This document shows positions 7,412 through 14,940 of a DNA stretch of 21,058 nucleotides, one piece after another. The notes beneath the pieces were generated by a model that saw nothing but the letters and a program-made list of their open reading frames with translations, was not told where the DNA came from and did no database searches. The stretch is from MAG-120802 sp049430265 (GTDB lineage Bacteria > Actinomycetota > Actinomycetes > Nanopelagicales > Nanopelagicaceae), in contig JBMTBW010000013.1 of the NCBI GenBank assembly GCA_049430265.1, positions 1-21,058 on the forward strand, given 5' to 3'. Positions within the stretch are counted from its first letter, which is position 1; every line of letters starts with the position of its first letter. The position numbers were made by a program, and so were the translations under genes.

Positions 7412-10400
7412 GCCAACTCCTGCTCACTCATCTGACTTCTTCTGCGGCGAGCAGGAAGAGCGAGAATAATTAAGGTCAGAAAGGTCAAAAGTTGTAGTGA
7501 GACCCAAGCTCTTCTTGAGGTGCCGTCATGGAAGATTAGGAAATCTCCCGGTTCTGAAACATAAAACCTTGGTACTCCATTTTCAGTTTGGGTTAAAGGT
7601 AGATAAGTTCCATTAAGAAGCATCTTCCAGCGATTGTCATACTTTTCAGTAATTATTATTACGCCAGCAGATGAAAGTGTTCCTGCTGCACCAACTTCAC
7701 CACTTGGTAGGACTGAATAGCTTCCATCTTGAGATAGAAATGAGATATGGCCTAGCGCTCCTGGAACTTTCCAAGTTATTCCCTCATCAGTTGAGGCAGC
7801 TCTAGTAAATCCTCCTGCGCCATCAATAGTTCTTACTAGCTCTTCATTAATCGGATTTGCTAAGAAGAGATATCGAATTCCAAATTCAGCAAAGACTTTA
7901 CTGCTACTAACTCCAGATCCAGCGATTAAATCATTTATTGCCTTAGTTACTACTGGAGCAAGTCCTGTTATGACATCGGCTTGTCCCAGTTGCAGGTCCT
8001 TATCTCGAGCGATGAAATATTTCACCTTTGAAGACTCTGCTCTCAAAACTAAAGTCTTATAACGTCCCTCAGTCTGGGCGCTAGCACTTAAAAAGGCAGG
8101 AAGTGCAGATTTTGAATTGGCTTGAACTGGCGCGCTGTTAGCCGATCCCAACCACCATGTAGCTGACGCAAGAATGGAGAGCGCGGAAATCAGGGAGGTA
8201 AAGCCAAGAAGAATATGGCGATAATCAATATTAGATTGGCTAAGGCTAGGTAGATAGTTATCAATCATTATTACTGCTGCAAGTAGCGCAGTTAAAGTTG
8301 GAATTACCAGTAGAGATCCAACCCAGAGTTGCTCTGGGGTGAAACTGCCATGGCCTGAGACCTGCCTTGAACCAAGTAGCGCTGCAATGGCGATAAAAAA
8401 TAGCGCCACCTCTCCTAATCTTGCTGTCTTACTAACAAAGATAGCTATTACAGCAATAAGAAGTATCGGTGAAATTATCCAAATCGGTGGAGCTCCAACT
8501 CCACCAGGATTTCCTAGAAGCAATGAGAGGACTTCGCCTCCAGCCAGGCTTAAACCGGGATCAAGAAGGATTCTTGAAGGATGAAGAATAAATTCAATAG
8601 ACCAAGGGGCGTTAACAATTAGAGGAGTAATTGTCACCGCAATACGACGGGCATTTCTTCTATCAAAGACTAATTTATCCATCGCATTATTTTTAGAATT
8701 AAATGCAATTACATCAAAGATCACCAAAATAATCTGCCAGAGCAGAATTGACATAAATGTCATTGGTGAGAAGGCGCAGACAAAGGTCAATAACAGCGCA
8801 ATCCAGAAAGTTTTTCGCCAAGATAGATTTTCAAGTTGCTCGAGTCCAAATAGCGATCTAATCAACCAAGGTCCGATTACCACTAATACTAAGGTTCCAA
8901 CTCTGCCGCTATTAATAGCGCTTAACGTGGTTGGCGAAAAGGTATAAAGCAGAGCTGCAATGAGAGCAAGGAAGTGGAGATTAGTAAATTTCTTTGCAAG
9001 TAGATATGAACCCCAAAGCGCTAGTGGAACTGCGCACAGAAATAATCCAGTAATAAATAGTGAGGAGTTTGCCCCAGTAAGTAATGAGCCAAATCCAATA
9101 TAGGCAACCCAAGGCGGCGCACTTGTACTTGAGCCAAGACCTACGGTATGCCAAGAATCGGAATACATTGAAAATAGTTCAAAGGCTTTTGTAGGAGTTG
9201 CTGCTAGAGCGCCACCAACTATTGCTCCAAAACGATTACGGGAGGCAATTAAGGTCAATAAAATAACAAGTAGTGAAACGCTAAGTATTGGTCGGCGAGT
9301 TAGCCATCTAATTGGTGATGGAGCCTGAACTAAATCAATATCGGCATTTTCTAGAGCTTCATCATTTAGATCTAGGGCCGAGCTAGTAACCCCACTTTCT
9401 TCATATATAGATGAGCGGCGCCAACTGCGAGAAATAGCAGAGCCAGCTCGCTCAATTGCTAATTGCAGCTGCGATCCTCTAGGTGGAACGAAGCGCGAGA
9501 TAACTCTTGATGAAACTAAGCGATTCTTCTTTCGTTTTGCTCTCGCCCTAAATAAGTCCTGCGGCTGCAAAATAACCAGAGCAACAGCTGCAATTTCATC
9601 TAAGGCATATCCTGGAAGTTTTGCTAGCAGATAACCAATTGCGCGAAATAGAGATGCTGAGAGAAGTTGTAGGGCGATTAGCGGCAGAAGCCACCAAGAT
9701 GTGTTGGCCATCAAAACATAGGCCGCATGTCTGCGATCTAGAAGGAGTGGGCGATGTAGAAATGCATCTGAGACATCAATTCGCCTACGTTCATTAGAAG
9801 CTGCTTCAGCGTGATATGCAACCGCCTTTGGAACAGCGATTACTGAGTGGCCTGCAGTATGCACGCGCCAACCAAAATCAACATCATCCCTAAATAAAGA
9901 AAGTTCTGGATCAAATCCATCTAACTCTTCAAAGACATCGCGGCGAATTAATGCGCCAGCTGTGCTAACAGCTAAAACTTCACTGACTCCATCATGCTGG
10001 CCTTGATCTGCTTCGCGATATTCAAGTCCGGTCCAGCGAGCACCATTTGAGGCGATACTTATTCCTAGCTCTAATAAGTGGTTTCGATCATGCCAGCCGC
10101 GCAATTTGGGCCCAGCCATTGCAACTGCTGGTCGCTCATCAAGGGCTGCTAGGAGCTCTTTTAACGCGTATGCATCCGGGGCGCAATCATCATGAATTAG
10201 CCAGAGCCATTCAGTTTCTGATTCATTTCCTCGTTTCACTCTTGAATTACCAAGAGCTTCTTTAATTGCTGCGCCAAAGCCAGTTTCTTTCGCAGTGGAG
10301 ATTGTGGCAATGCCAGCGCCTCGTAGTAACTTCACAGAACTATCTTCAGAGCCAGTATCGATAGCAATTATTTGATCTATTGCCCGCTTCTGCTTCGCAA

Positions 10401-10485
10401 GAGATGCAACAACTTCAGGTAACCAGAGTGCTCCATTGTGAGAGACGATGATTGCGGTGACAAAGTTATTATCCAAAGTAGGCAT
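7408..10485 (-). CDS. large membrane glycosyltransferase (GT2 domain fused to multi-spanning region)
   Basis: A 1025-residue protein. The cytoplasmic N-terminal GT2 (GT-A fold) domain spans about residues 8-260: VTAIIVSHNG start, AIDTGSEDSS, the metal/nucleotide-sugar motif in WLIHDDCAPD (about 95-104), and FRDDVDFGWRVHTAGH (about 198-212), the acceptor-side acidic motif. A hydrophobic stretch at about 252-290 and at least eight more segments between about 395 and 760 follow. Then comes a probable extracytoplasmic region (about 780-985) and a last membrane segment before the arginine-rich tail ARRRR. The donor is unknown; nearby manB and manC make GDP-mannose, so mannosyl transfer to an envelope lipid or protein is a reasonable guess only. 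The start is ATG at 10485, 87 nt after the whiB stop. It shares a 4-nt overlap with the DUF5719-like gene. Confidence 0.85.
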   Translation of the reverse strand: MPTLDNNFVTAIIVSHNGALWLPEVVASLAKQKRAIDQIIAIDTGSEDSSVKLLRGAGIATISTAKETGFGAAIKEALGNSRVKRGNESETEWLWLIHDDCAPDAYALKELLAALDERPAVAMAGPKLRGWHDRNHLLELGISIASNGARWTGLEYREADQGQHDGVSEVLAVSTAGALIRRDVFEELDGFDPELSLFRDDVDFGWRVHTAGHSVIAVPKAVAYHAEAASNERRRIDVSDAFLHRPLLLDRRHAAYVLMANTSWWLLPLIALQLLSASLFRAIGYLLAKLPGYALDEIAAVALVILQPQDLFRARAKRKKNRLVSSRVISRFVPPRGSQLQLAIERAGSAISRSWRRSSIYEESGVTSSALDLNDEALENADIDLVQAPSPIRWLTRRPILSVSLLVILLTLIASRNRFGAIVGGALAATPTKAFELFSMYSDSWHTVGLGSSTSAPPWVAYIGFGSLLTGANSSLFITGLFLCAVPLALWGSYLLAKKFTNLHFLALIAALLYTFSPTTLSAINSGRVGTLVLVVIGPWLIRSLFGLEQLENLSWRKTFWIALLLTFVCAFSPMTFMSILLWQIILVIFDVIAFNSKNNAMDKLVFDRRNARRIAVTITPLIVNAPWSIEFILHPSRILLDPGLSLAGGEVLSLLLGNPGGVGAPPIWIISPILLIAVIAIFVSKTARLGEVALFFIAIAALLGSRQVSGHGSFTPEQLWVGSLLVIPTLTALLAAVIMIDNYLPSLSQSNIDYRHILLGFTSLISALSILASATWWLGSANSAPVQANSKSALPAFLSASAQTEGRYKTLVLRAESSKVKYFIARDKDLQLGQADVITGLAPVVTKAINDLIAGSGVSSSKVFAEFGIRYLFLANPINEELVRTIDGAGGFTRAASTDEGITWKVPGALGHISFLSQDGSYSVLPSGEVGAAGTLSSAGVIIITEKYDNRWKMLLNGTYLPLTQTENGVPRFYVSEPGDFLIFHDGTSRRAWVSLQLLTFLTLIILALPARRRRSQMSEQELA

Positions 10486-10572
10486 TACACCGCCTCTTGT
10501 TTAAATAAAAAGTTAGACCAGTTTCCCTTAACTCTTTGAATTAATAACTTAGTTTTTTTATAGTTATTAGAT

Positions 10573-10866
10573 TTAAGCTGGCCGGCGCTTAAGGCGACGG
10601 CGTTCACGCTCTGATAGTCCGCCCCAGATTCCAAAGCGCTCATCATGTGCCAGAGCGTATTCAAGACACTCTTGTCTGACCTCACATGAGAGACAAACTC
10701 GCTTAGCCTCACGGGTTGAACCACCTTTTTCAGGGAAGAAAGCTTCCGGATCGGTTTGGGCACATAGCGCTCGCTCTTGCCACGATAGCTCAACGATCTC
10801 GCCATTTCCCAATTGGATACTTGGACCAGGAATGAAAGTCTGCTCTATTCGACGAGCATCAGTCAT
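10573..10866 (-). CDS. whiB2: WhiB-family iron-sulfur transcriptional regulator (WhiB2/WhmD-like)
   Basis: A 97-residue WhiB protein. Four cysteines for a [4Fe-4S] cluster are at residues 35, 58, 61 and 67, in the order LC-AQTDPEAFFP ... VCLSCEVRQEC. The GIWGG turn follows (about 79-83), then the basic tail RERRRLKRRP that contacts DNA. The N-terminal extension before the first cysteine is typical of WhiB2/WhmD, and the place beside the DUF3499-manB cluster matches whiB2 (Rv3260c). WhiB2 homologues are needed for normal septation in mycobacteria and streptomycetes. The start is ATG at 10866 with AGGGG 8 nt upstream. It has its own promoter and a leader carrying a terminator-like hairpin (separate entries). 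The paralogue assignment rests mainly on synteny. Confidence 0.92.
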   Translation of the reverse strand: MTDARRIEQTFIPGPSIQLGNGEIVELSWQERALCAQTDPEAFFPEKGGSTREAKRVCLSCEVRQECLEYALAHDERFGIWGGLSERERRRLKRRPA

Positions 10867-10879
10867 CAGTTATACCCCT

Positions 10880-10909
10880 AAAAAACAGAGCCCACGCCTG
10901 ATGGTGGGC
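10880..10909 (-). terminator. hairpin plus U-run in the whiB leader: intrinsic terminator or attenuator
   Basis: Read on the minus strand, GCCCAC (10909-10904) and GTGGGC (10895-10890) form a 6-bp GC-rich stem with an 8-nt loop. TCTG and six T residues follow, ending at 10880. This has the form of an intrinsic terminator. It lies between the predicted whiB start site and the whiB ribosome site (AGGGG, 10879-10875), so it could attenuate whiB. It could also simply end transcripts from manC. A second possible fold pairs two GGCC blocks (about 10920-10917 and 10910-10907); the latter overlaps the 5' arm, so the two folds exclude each other. Confidence 0.55.
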
Positions 10910-10922
10910 CTACTAGGGCCTA

Positions 10923-10951
10923 ATTACACGCTTGTTATTCGGATGTGTCAA
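10923..10951 (-). promoter_or_regulatory. predicted housekeeping-sigma promoter of whiB
   Basis: On the minus strand a perfect -35 TTGACA (10951-10946) is followed after exactly 17 nt by TGTAAT (10928-10923), one mismatch from the consensus -10. Transcription should start near 10916, giving an approximately 50-nt leader before the whiB ATG. It is the best promoter match I found in the window. Confidence 0.7.
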
Positions 10952-10959
10952 GTTGATGG

Positions 10960-11027
10960 CCACTTTTTTTGGGTAGAAATTAATCCCCAATTTGTCGATT
11001 TTTCCCTTAATTTTGGGGCAAAAGTGG
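10960..11027. repeat. nested inverted repeats between manC and whiB
   Basis: CCACTTTT (10960-10967) is matched by AAAAGTGG (11020-11027). Inside it CCCCAA (10985-10990) is matched by TTGGGG (11013-11018). The element starts one or two bases after the manC stop and ends just upstream of the whiB -35 box. It may act as a 3'-end hairpin for the manC transcript or as an operator-like site for whiB; no U-run follows directly, so neither role is shown. Confidence 0.4.
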
Positions 11028-11028
11028 G

Positions 11029-12006
11029 CTAATTACTGATTATTTTCTCAAATATTTTTTCATCACTTGCTATTGAAACATTAGGTGCGATATAGCAATT
11101 ATCGATTATCGATCCATTACCAATACTTGCCCCTGCCGAAATAATTGACCCTTTAATTTGGCAGTTCGCTCCAATTACTGCCCCTGATTCAATTGCAGAA
11201 CCATCAGAAATTATTGCTGTGGCATCCACCGCCGCATCTTTAGCGATCATTACTCCATCAACTACTCCCCTAGTTGCAGGTGATATCGCAGGATTTAAAA
11301 TTAAGTCCTTTGAAGCTTTGATATATGAACCTGGGGTTCCCATATCAATCCAATATGAGTCATCGATATAACCATATAAGGCGCCCTTGCTCTTTAAAAG
11401 TTCTGGGAAAGTCTGCCTCTCAACACTTACGACGCTCTCTTGTGGGATCTGCGCAATTGCACTCCTATTAAAAATATAACAACCAGCATTAATAGTATTA
11501 ACCTTTGGCTGATCCATCTTTTCCAGAAACTCTAAAACCTTGCCATCTAAATCAAGTGGAACGCAGCCATAAGCGCGAGCATCATCAACTCTTACTAAAT
11601 GCAGAGTCACATCAGCGCCCTTGCTCTCATGAAACTGCGCCTGCGCTTTTAAATCATGGCCACTTAGAACATCACCATTAAAAATAAAGACAGATTCATC
11701 CTTTGCCAGATTCAAAGCTTTTGCAGCATTTGATATTGCTCCACCAGTTCCTAGGGGTTGTTCTTCTATTGCATACTTAATTGAAATGCCAAACTTTGAG
11801 CCATCGCCAAAGTAAGGCTCGAAAACCTCAGCTAGATATGAAGTTGCAAGGACTATCTCAGTTACTCCAGCTGCTTGAGCTCTAGCAATTTGATGCTCCG
11901 TAACTGGCGCTCCTGCAACTTTTAACATCGGCTTTGGAGTATTTTTTGTAAGTTCTGCAAGGCGAGTTCCTCTGCCACCAACGAGCAAAATAGCCTTATT
12001 TATCAT
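11029..12006 (-). CDS. manC: NDP-sugar pyrophosphorylase, probably mannose-1-phosphate guanylyltransferase
   Basis: A 325-residue nucleotidyltransferase that probably makes GDP-mannose from GTP and mannose-1-phosphate. The N-terminal Rossmann-like domain opens with KAILLVGGRGTRLAELTKNTPKPML, the nucleotide-binding signature with its catalytic lysine. It continues with EEQPLGTGGAI, FIFNGDVL (metal-binding Asp) and INAGCYIF, and has DMGTPGSY near 240. From about 250 to the end are left-handed beta-helix hexapeptide repeats (IISDGSAIESGAVIGANCQI and similar). It resembles the actinobacterial ManC/Rv3264c group more than RmlA, but the base and sugar cannot be fixed from sequence alone. Its ATG overlaps the dapC stop (ATGA), so it is the last gene of an fdxA-dapC-manC operon. 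Confidence 0.82.
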   Translation of the reverse strand: MINKAILLVGGRGTRLAELTKNTPKPMLKVAGAPVTEHQIARAQAAGVTEIVLATSYLAEVFEPYFGDGSKFGISIKYAIEEQPLGTGGAISNAAKALNLAKDESVFIFNGDVLSGHDLKAQAQFHESKGADVTLHLVRVDDARAYGCVPLDLDGKVLEFLEKMDQPKVNTINAGCYIFNRSAIAQIPQESVVSVERQTFPELLKSKGALYGYIDDSYWIDMGTPGSYIKASKDLILNPAISPATRGVVDGVMIAKDAAVDATAIISDGSAIESGAVIGANCQIKGSIISAGASIGNGSIIDNCYIAPNVSIASDEKIFEKIISN

Positions 12007-13076
12007 CGATTTACTGCCGCGACGATACGAGAGGCTGCACTTGAAATATTCTCATCGCTAGCAGTTAGGGCGATGCGCACATATCGATTGCCTTTACTTC
12101 CATAGAAACTTCCTGGCGTAACAAGTATTCCTATTTCTGCAAACCAATTCACGCTATCCCAATCTTTTTCATCTCTGCTACACCAGATATATAACCCAGC
12201 TTCTGAAAACTCAATTTTAAATCCTGCTGCTTTTAGCGCTTTAGCTAGCACCTCTCGCCTTGCTTGATATTTTCCTGCCTGTTTATCAACATGGCTCTGA
12301 TCTGAAAGTGCGATGGCCATTGAACTTTGAATCGGCAGCGGAAGCATCATCCCCATATGTTTTCGAATCTCTAGTAATTTCGCTATTAACTTAGGATCGC
12401 CAGCAACAAATGCCCCTCTATAGCCCGCCATATTTGATCGCTTTGAGAGCGAATGAACCGCCAGCACTGAGGTGTTATCTCCATTTGCAATCGCCAAAAT
12501 AGAGTGCGCCTTTATTCCATTGGTAAAGGGCAGATAACACTCATCGCTTGCCAGAGTTGCGCCAGATTTTCTTGCCCAGGTGAGGCAGACCTCGAGTTCT
12601 TCCCTGCTATGAACTCGACCTGTTGGATTTGATGGTGAATTGATCCAAGCTAAATCAGCTTTCTTGGGCCAAGTACCGGCATCAATTCCAACTTCAAGGA
12701 CTTCTGCTCTAGCCAGGAGCGCTCCAACTTTATAAGTCGGGTAGGCAATTTCTGGAATTAAAACTGATTTAGCCTCCAGTAGATATGCCAACAGGGCTAC
12801 TAATTCCTTTGAACCAATTGTTGGTAGCACATCAAAGTCGCCACTTGCGCCAAGTGTTTCAATGCAATATTTCTTTAGCGCCTCTCTAAGCGCTGCACTT
12901 CCAGTGGTTAATGGATAGCTTGGTGAATCACTACTTGATTTAAGTTCTTCTTGAATGAAATCTGGGGTGGGATCAACTGGAGTTCCCTGGGAGAGATCAA
13001 TGATTCCCTGGCTATGGGCTCGAGCTTTTTGCCCATAAGGCGCTAGGGCATCCCAAGGAAAATCAGGGAGTTTTAT
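12003..13076 (-). CDS. dapC: succinyldiaminopimelate transaminase (DapC), non-canonical start
   Basis: A class I/II aminotransferase using pyridoxal phosphate, expected to make N-succinyl-L,L-diaminopimelate for lysine and peptidoglycan. If it starts at ATA (13076-13074) it has 357 residues. Motifs: LPDFPWDALAPYG at the N-terminus; GTPVDPTPDF; SYPLTTGSAALREAL; INSPSNPTG (about 144-152); DECYLPF; and the PLP lysine in SLSKRSNMAGYRGAF (about Lys212). The first in-frame ATG/GTG/TTG is GTG at 12830, which would remove 82 residues that clearly match the family. The in-frame TAG at 13085-13083 limits the start to the few codons after it. The sequence AGGCGAAG lies just before ATA. fdxA ends 10 nt upstream, the same fdxC-dapC pairing as in Mycobacterium. 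Product is confident; the start is inferred. Confidence 0.85.
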   Translation of the reverse strand: MKLPDFPWDALAPYGQKARAHSQGIIDLSQGTPVDPTPDFIQEELKSSSDSPSYPLTTGSAALREALKKYCIETLGASGDFDVLPTIGSKELVALLAYLLEAKSVLIPEIAYPTYKVGALLARAEVLEVGIDAGTWPKKADLAWINSPSNPTGRVHSREELEVCLTWARKSGATLASDECYLPFTNGIKAHSILAIANGDNTSVLAVHSLSKRSNMAGYRGAFVAGDPKLIAKLLEIRKHMGMMLPLPIQSSMAIALSDQSHVDKQAGKYQARREVLAKALKAAGFKIEFSEAGLYIWCSRDEKDWDSVNWFAEIGILVTPGSFYGSKGNRYVRIALTASDENISSAASRIVAAVNR

Positions 13077-13086
13077 CTTCGCCTAC

Positions 13087-13413
13087 TTACTCGCCTGCAG
13101 GTTTTTTCTGAATCTGCAGAAGGACCGGATGATCTTTGCCAACTCTTCCAACTTTTGCGGCCCCACCAGGTGAGCCTAATTCGTCAAAGAATTCTGCATT
13201 AACTTCCTTATATTCACTGTATTGCGCTGGAACATCATCTTCATAATAAATCGCCTCCACGGGGCAAACTGGTTCACATGCCCCGCAATCCACACACTCA
13301 TCAGGTTGGATATACATCATTCGATCGCCCTCATAGATGCAATCAACAGGGCACTCTTCAATACATGATTTATCCATTACATCTACACAGGGAAGGGCGA
13401 TGATGTATGTCAC
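13087..13413 (-). CDS. fdxA: 7Fe/8Fe-type ferredoxin (FdxA/FdxC)
   Basis: A 108-residue soluble electron carrier of the actinobacterial FdxA type. The first cluster region has Cys9, Cys17, Cys21 and Cys25 (PCVDVMDKSCIEECPVDC). The second has CxxCxxCxxxCP at 40-51. The spacing of Cys9 and Cys17 is that of seven-iron ferredoxins carrying one [3Fe-4S] and one [4Fe-4S] cluster. The C-terminal extension (about 55-108, YYEDDVPAQYSEYKEVNAEFF) is also typical. The start is GTG with a strong AAAGGAG six bases upstream. It is first in an operon with dapC and manC and diverges from cysS across a 56-nt spacer. Its redox partners are not evident here. Confidence 0.95.
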   Translation of the reverse strand: MTYIIALPCVDVMDKSCIEECPVDCIYEGDRMMYIQPDECVDCGACEPVCPVEAIYYEDDVPAQYSEYKEVNAEFFDELGSPGGAAKVGRVGKDHPVLLQIQKKPAGE

Positions 13414-13419
13414 CTGAGA

Positions 13420-13426
13420 CTCCTTT
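13420..13426 (-). promoter_or_regulatory. Shine-Dalgarno of fdxA
   Basis: AAAGGAG on the minus strand, six bases before the GTG at 13413. It is one of the few strong ribosome sites in the window and fixes the fdxA start, in contrast to most neighbours, which have weak or no such site. Confidence 0.85.
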
Positions 13427-13469
13427 CAGAGAAAATCTAAAAGATATAAACACCGAATTGGCATAAGCG

Positions 13470-14921
13470 ATGCTTACATTGCAGGGCCTAATCCTACAAA
13501 ATAAGGGGGTGAAGCGCGAGCCAAAACCAAATAATGGGCTACATATCTATGACACTTTAGAGCGAAAAGTGCTGCCTATTACTGCAAGTGATGGCCAAGT
13601 GGTGAGAATCTACTGCTGCGGACCAACTGTCTATCGCGACGCTCACGTTGGCAATCTAAGGACTTTTTTGCTTAGTGATTTAGTCCGCAGGACTCTGGAG
13701 TTCTCTGGTTTGAAAGTCAAGATGGTACAGAACATTACTGATGTTGGCCATATGAGTGAAGATTTTGAAGAAGATAAAATGTTGGCCCAGTCTAAACTTG
13801 AAAAGCGTGATCCATACTCTATTGCAAGAGAGTATGAAGAGAAGTTTCATAAAGACTTAGCAAGGCTAAATATTCTCCCAGCTCATAACTATCCCAGAGC
13901 AAGTGAGTGCATCGAAATGATGCTTGAACACATTGCGAAATTAACTGAACTTGAACTTGCCTATCAAGGTGATGATTCCTCAATTTATTTTGATAGCACT
14001 AAATTTGATAGTTATGGCCAGTTAAGTGGAAATCGCCTCGATGCGCTCAAACCTGGCCATCGCTATGAATATGTTGAAGCTGGAGCAAAGAGATTTCATG
14101 CCGATTGGGCCCTCTGGAAAGCGGCCGGTAATCGTAAAGAGATGATCTGGCAGACAGCTTATGGTCCAGGATTTCCTGGCTGGCATATTGAATGTTCTGC
14201 TATGTCCCTTCACTATCTGCAAGGACATGTCGATCTACATATTGGTGGCATTGATCTTAGATTCCCCCATCATGAAAACGAGAGAGCCCAATCAAATCCT
14301 TTAGTCAAAGGTGAAGCAGTTAGTGCCTGGCTTCATGGCGAGCATCTCTTGTTTGAAGGAAGAAAGATGTCAAAGAGTTCTGGGAATGTGGTTCTGCTCT
14401 CTGATGTAATCACGCGTGGATTTGATCCACTTTCATTGCGTTTTTGCTTTCTAGAAAACCGTTATCGCTCTCAGATGGATTTATCCTGGAACTCAATAAG
14501 CGCAGCGCACTCAACATTGCAGCGCTTGAGAGCTAAATATCAACAATGGAAATTGGCGCCTAGGGATTATTCAGATGAAGCTAGCGCATTTGTACTGGCA
14601 ATTCTTGCTCACTTTCAAGCAGATTTAGATACTCCCCAAGTGATGATCAAGCTCAGATCCCTTGAAAAGGATGATAATTTTTCAGATGGCCAGAAGGCAG
14701 CGATTTTAGAAAATCTCGAACCACTTCTTGCTCTAAAACTACTGGAAGAGATGCCTATTAAAGAGCTTCCCGATGAAGCCAGAGTCTTGTTAGAGGCAAG
14801 ACAGAGAGCGCGAGAAAACAAGGATTTTGCTTTAAGTGATCAGATACGAGATCAACTTCTCTTACTTGGGATTGCAATAAACGATTCACCATCGGGCCAG
14901 AGCTGGAGCTGGAGGAGTTAG
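13470..14921 (+). CDS. cysS: cysteine--tRNA ligase, divergent subtype
   Basis: A class I aminoacyl-tRNA synthetase of 483 residues. CCGPTVY (49-55) gives the first zinc cysteine; HVGN (59-62) is the HIGH motif; WHIECSAMS (about 238-246) gives the second cysteine; PHHENE (266-271) gives the zinc His/Glu; KMSKS (299-303) is the flexible loop. The C-terminal helical domain ends with LEARQRARENKDFALSDQIRDQLLLLGI, the CysRS tRNA-binding end. MshC, the mycothiol ligase derived from CysRS, lacks this tail and has HHEFS-like residues where this has HHENE, so CysRS is preferred although mshB is adjacent. The usual TDVDDKI is replaced by TDVGHMSEDFEEDKM, marking a less common subtype. ATG at 13470 is taken as start; an in-frame GTG at 13509 is possible, since residues before HIYDTL are not conserved. 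Confidence 0.85.
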   Translation: MLTLQGLILQNKGVKREPKPNNGLHIYDTLERKVLPITASDGQVVRIYCCGPTVYRDAHVGNLRTFLLSDLVRRTLEFSGLKVKMVQNITDVGHMSEDFEEDKMLAQSKLEKRDPYSIAREYEEKFHKDLARLNILPAHNYPRASECIEMMLEHIAKLTELELAYQGDDSSIYFDSTKFDSYGQLSGNRLDALKPGHRYEYVEAGAKRFHADWALWKAAGNRKEMIWQTAYGPGFPGWHIECSAMSLHYLQGHVDLHIGGIDLRFPHHENERAQSNPLVKGEAVSAWLHGEHLLFEGRKMSKSSGNVVLLSDVITRGFDPLSLRFCFLENRYRSQMDLSWNSISAAHSTLQRLRAKYQQWKLAPRDYSDEASAFVLAILAHFQADLDTPQVMIKLRSLEKDDNFSDGQKAAILENLEPLLALKLLEEMPIKELPDEARVLLEARQRARENKDFALSDQIRDQLLLLGIAINDSPSGQSWSWRS

Positions 14922-14922
14922 A

Positions 14923-14940
14923 ACTTAAATTCTCTTAAGT
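14923..14940. repeat. small AT-rich palindrome at a convergent gene end
   Basis: ACTTAA, a 6-nt spacer and TTAAGT lie where cysS and the DUF6113-like gene end tail to tail with 3 nt between their stops. It may help stop transcription in both directions, but the stem is weak and no T-run follows on either strand. Confidence 0.25.

Noticed and set aside
10485..10805. 106-codon minus-strand reading frame overlapping whiB and ending TAATG on the glycosyltransferase start
   Set aside because: It overlaps 233 nt of whiB in another frame, its product is basic and unlike any family I know, and whiB clearly uses the main frame. The neat junction is probably chance.
13470..14921. MshC (cysteine:GlcN-inositol ligase) as the identity of the CysRS-like gene
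   Set aside because: PHHENE and the full C-terminal tRNA-binding tail are CysRS features; MshC is shorter and differs at the zinc-site glutamate. Kept only as a question because of the mshB neighbour.
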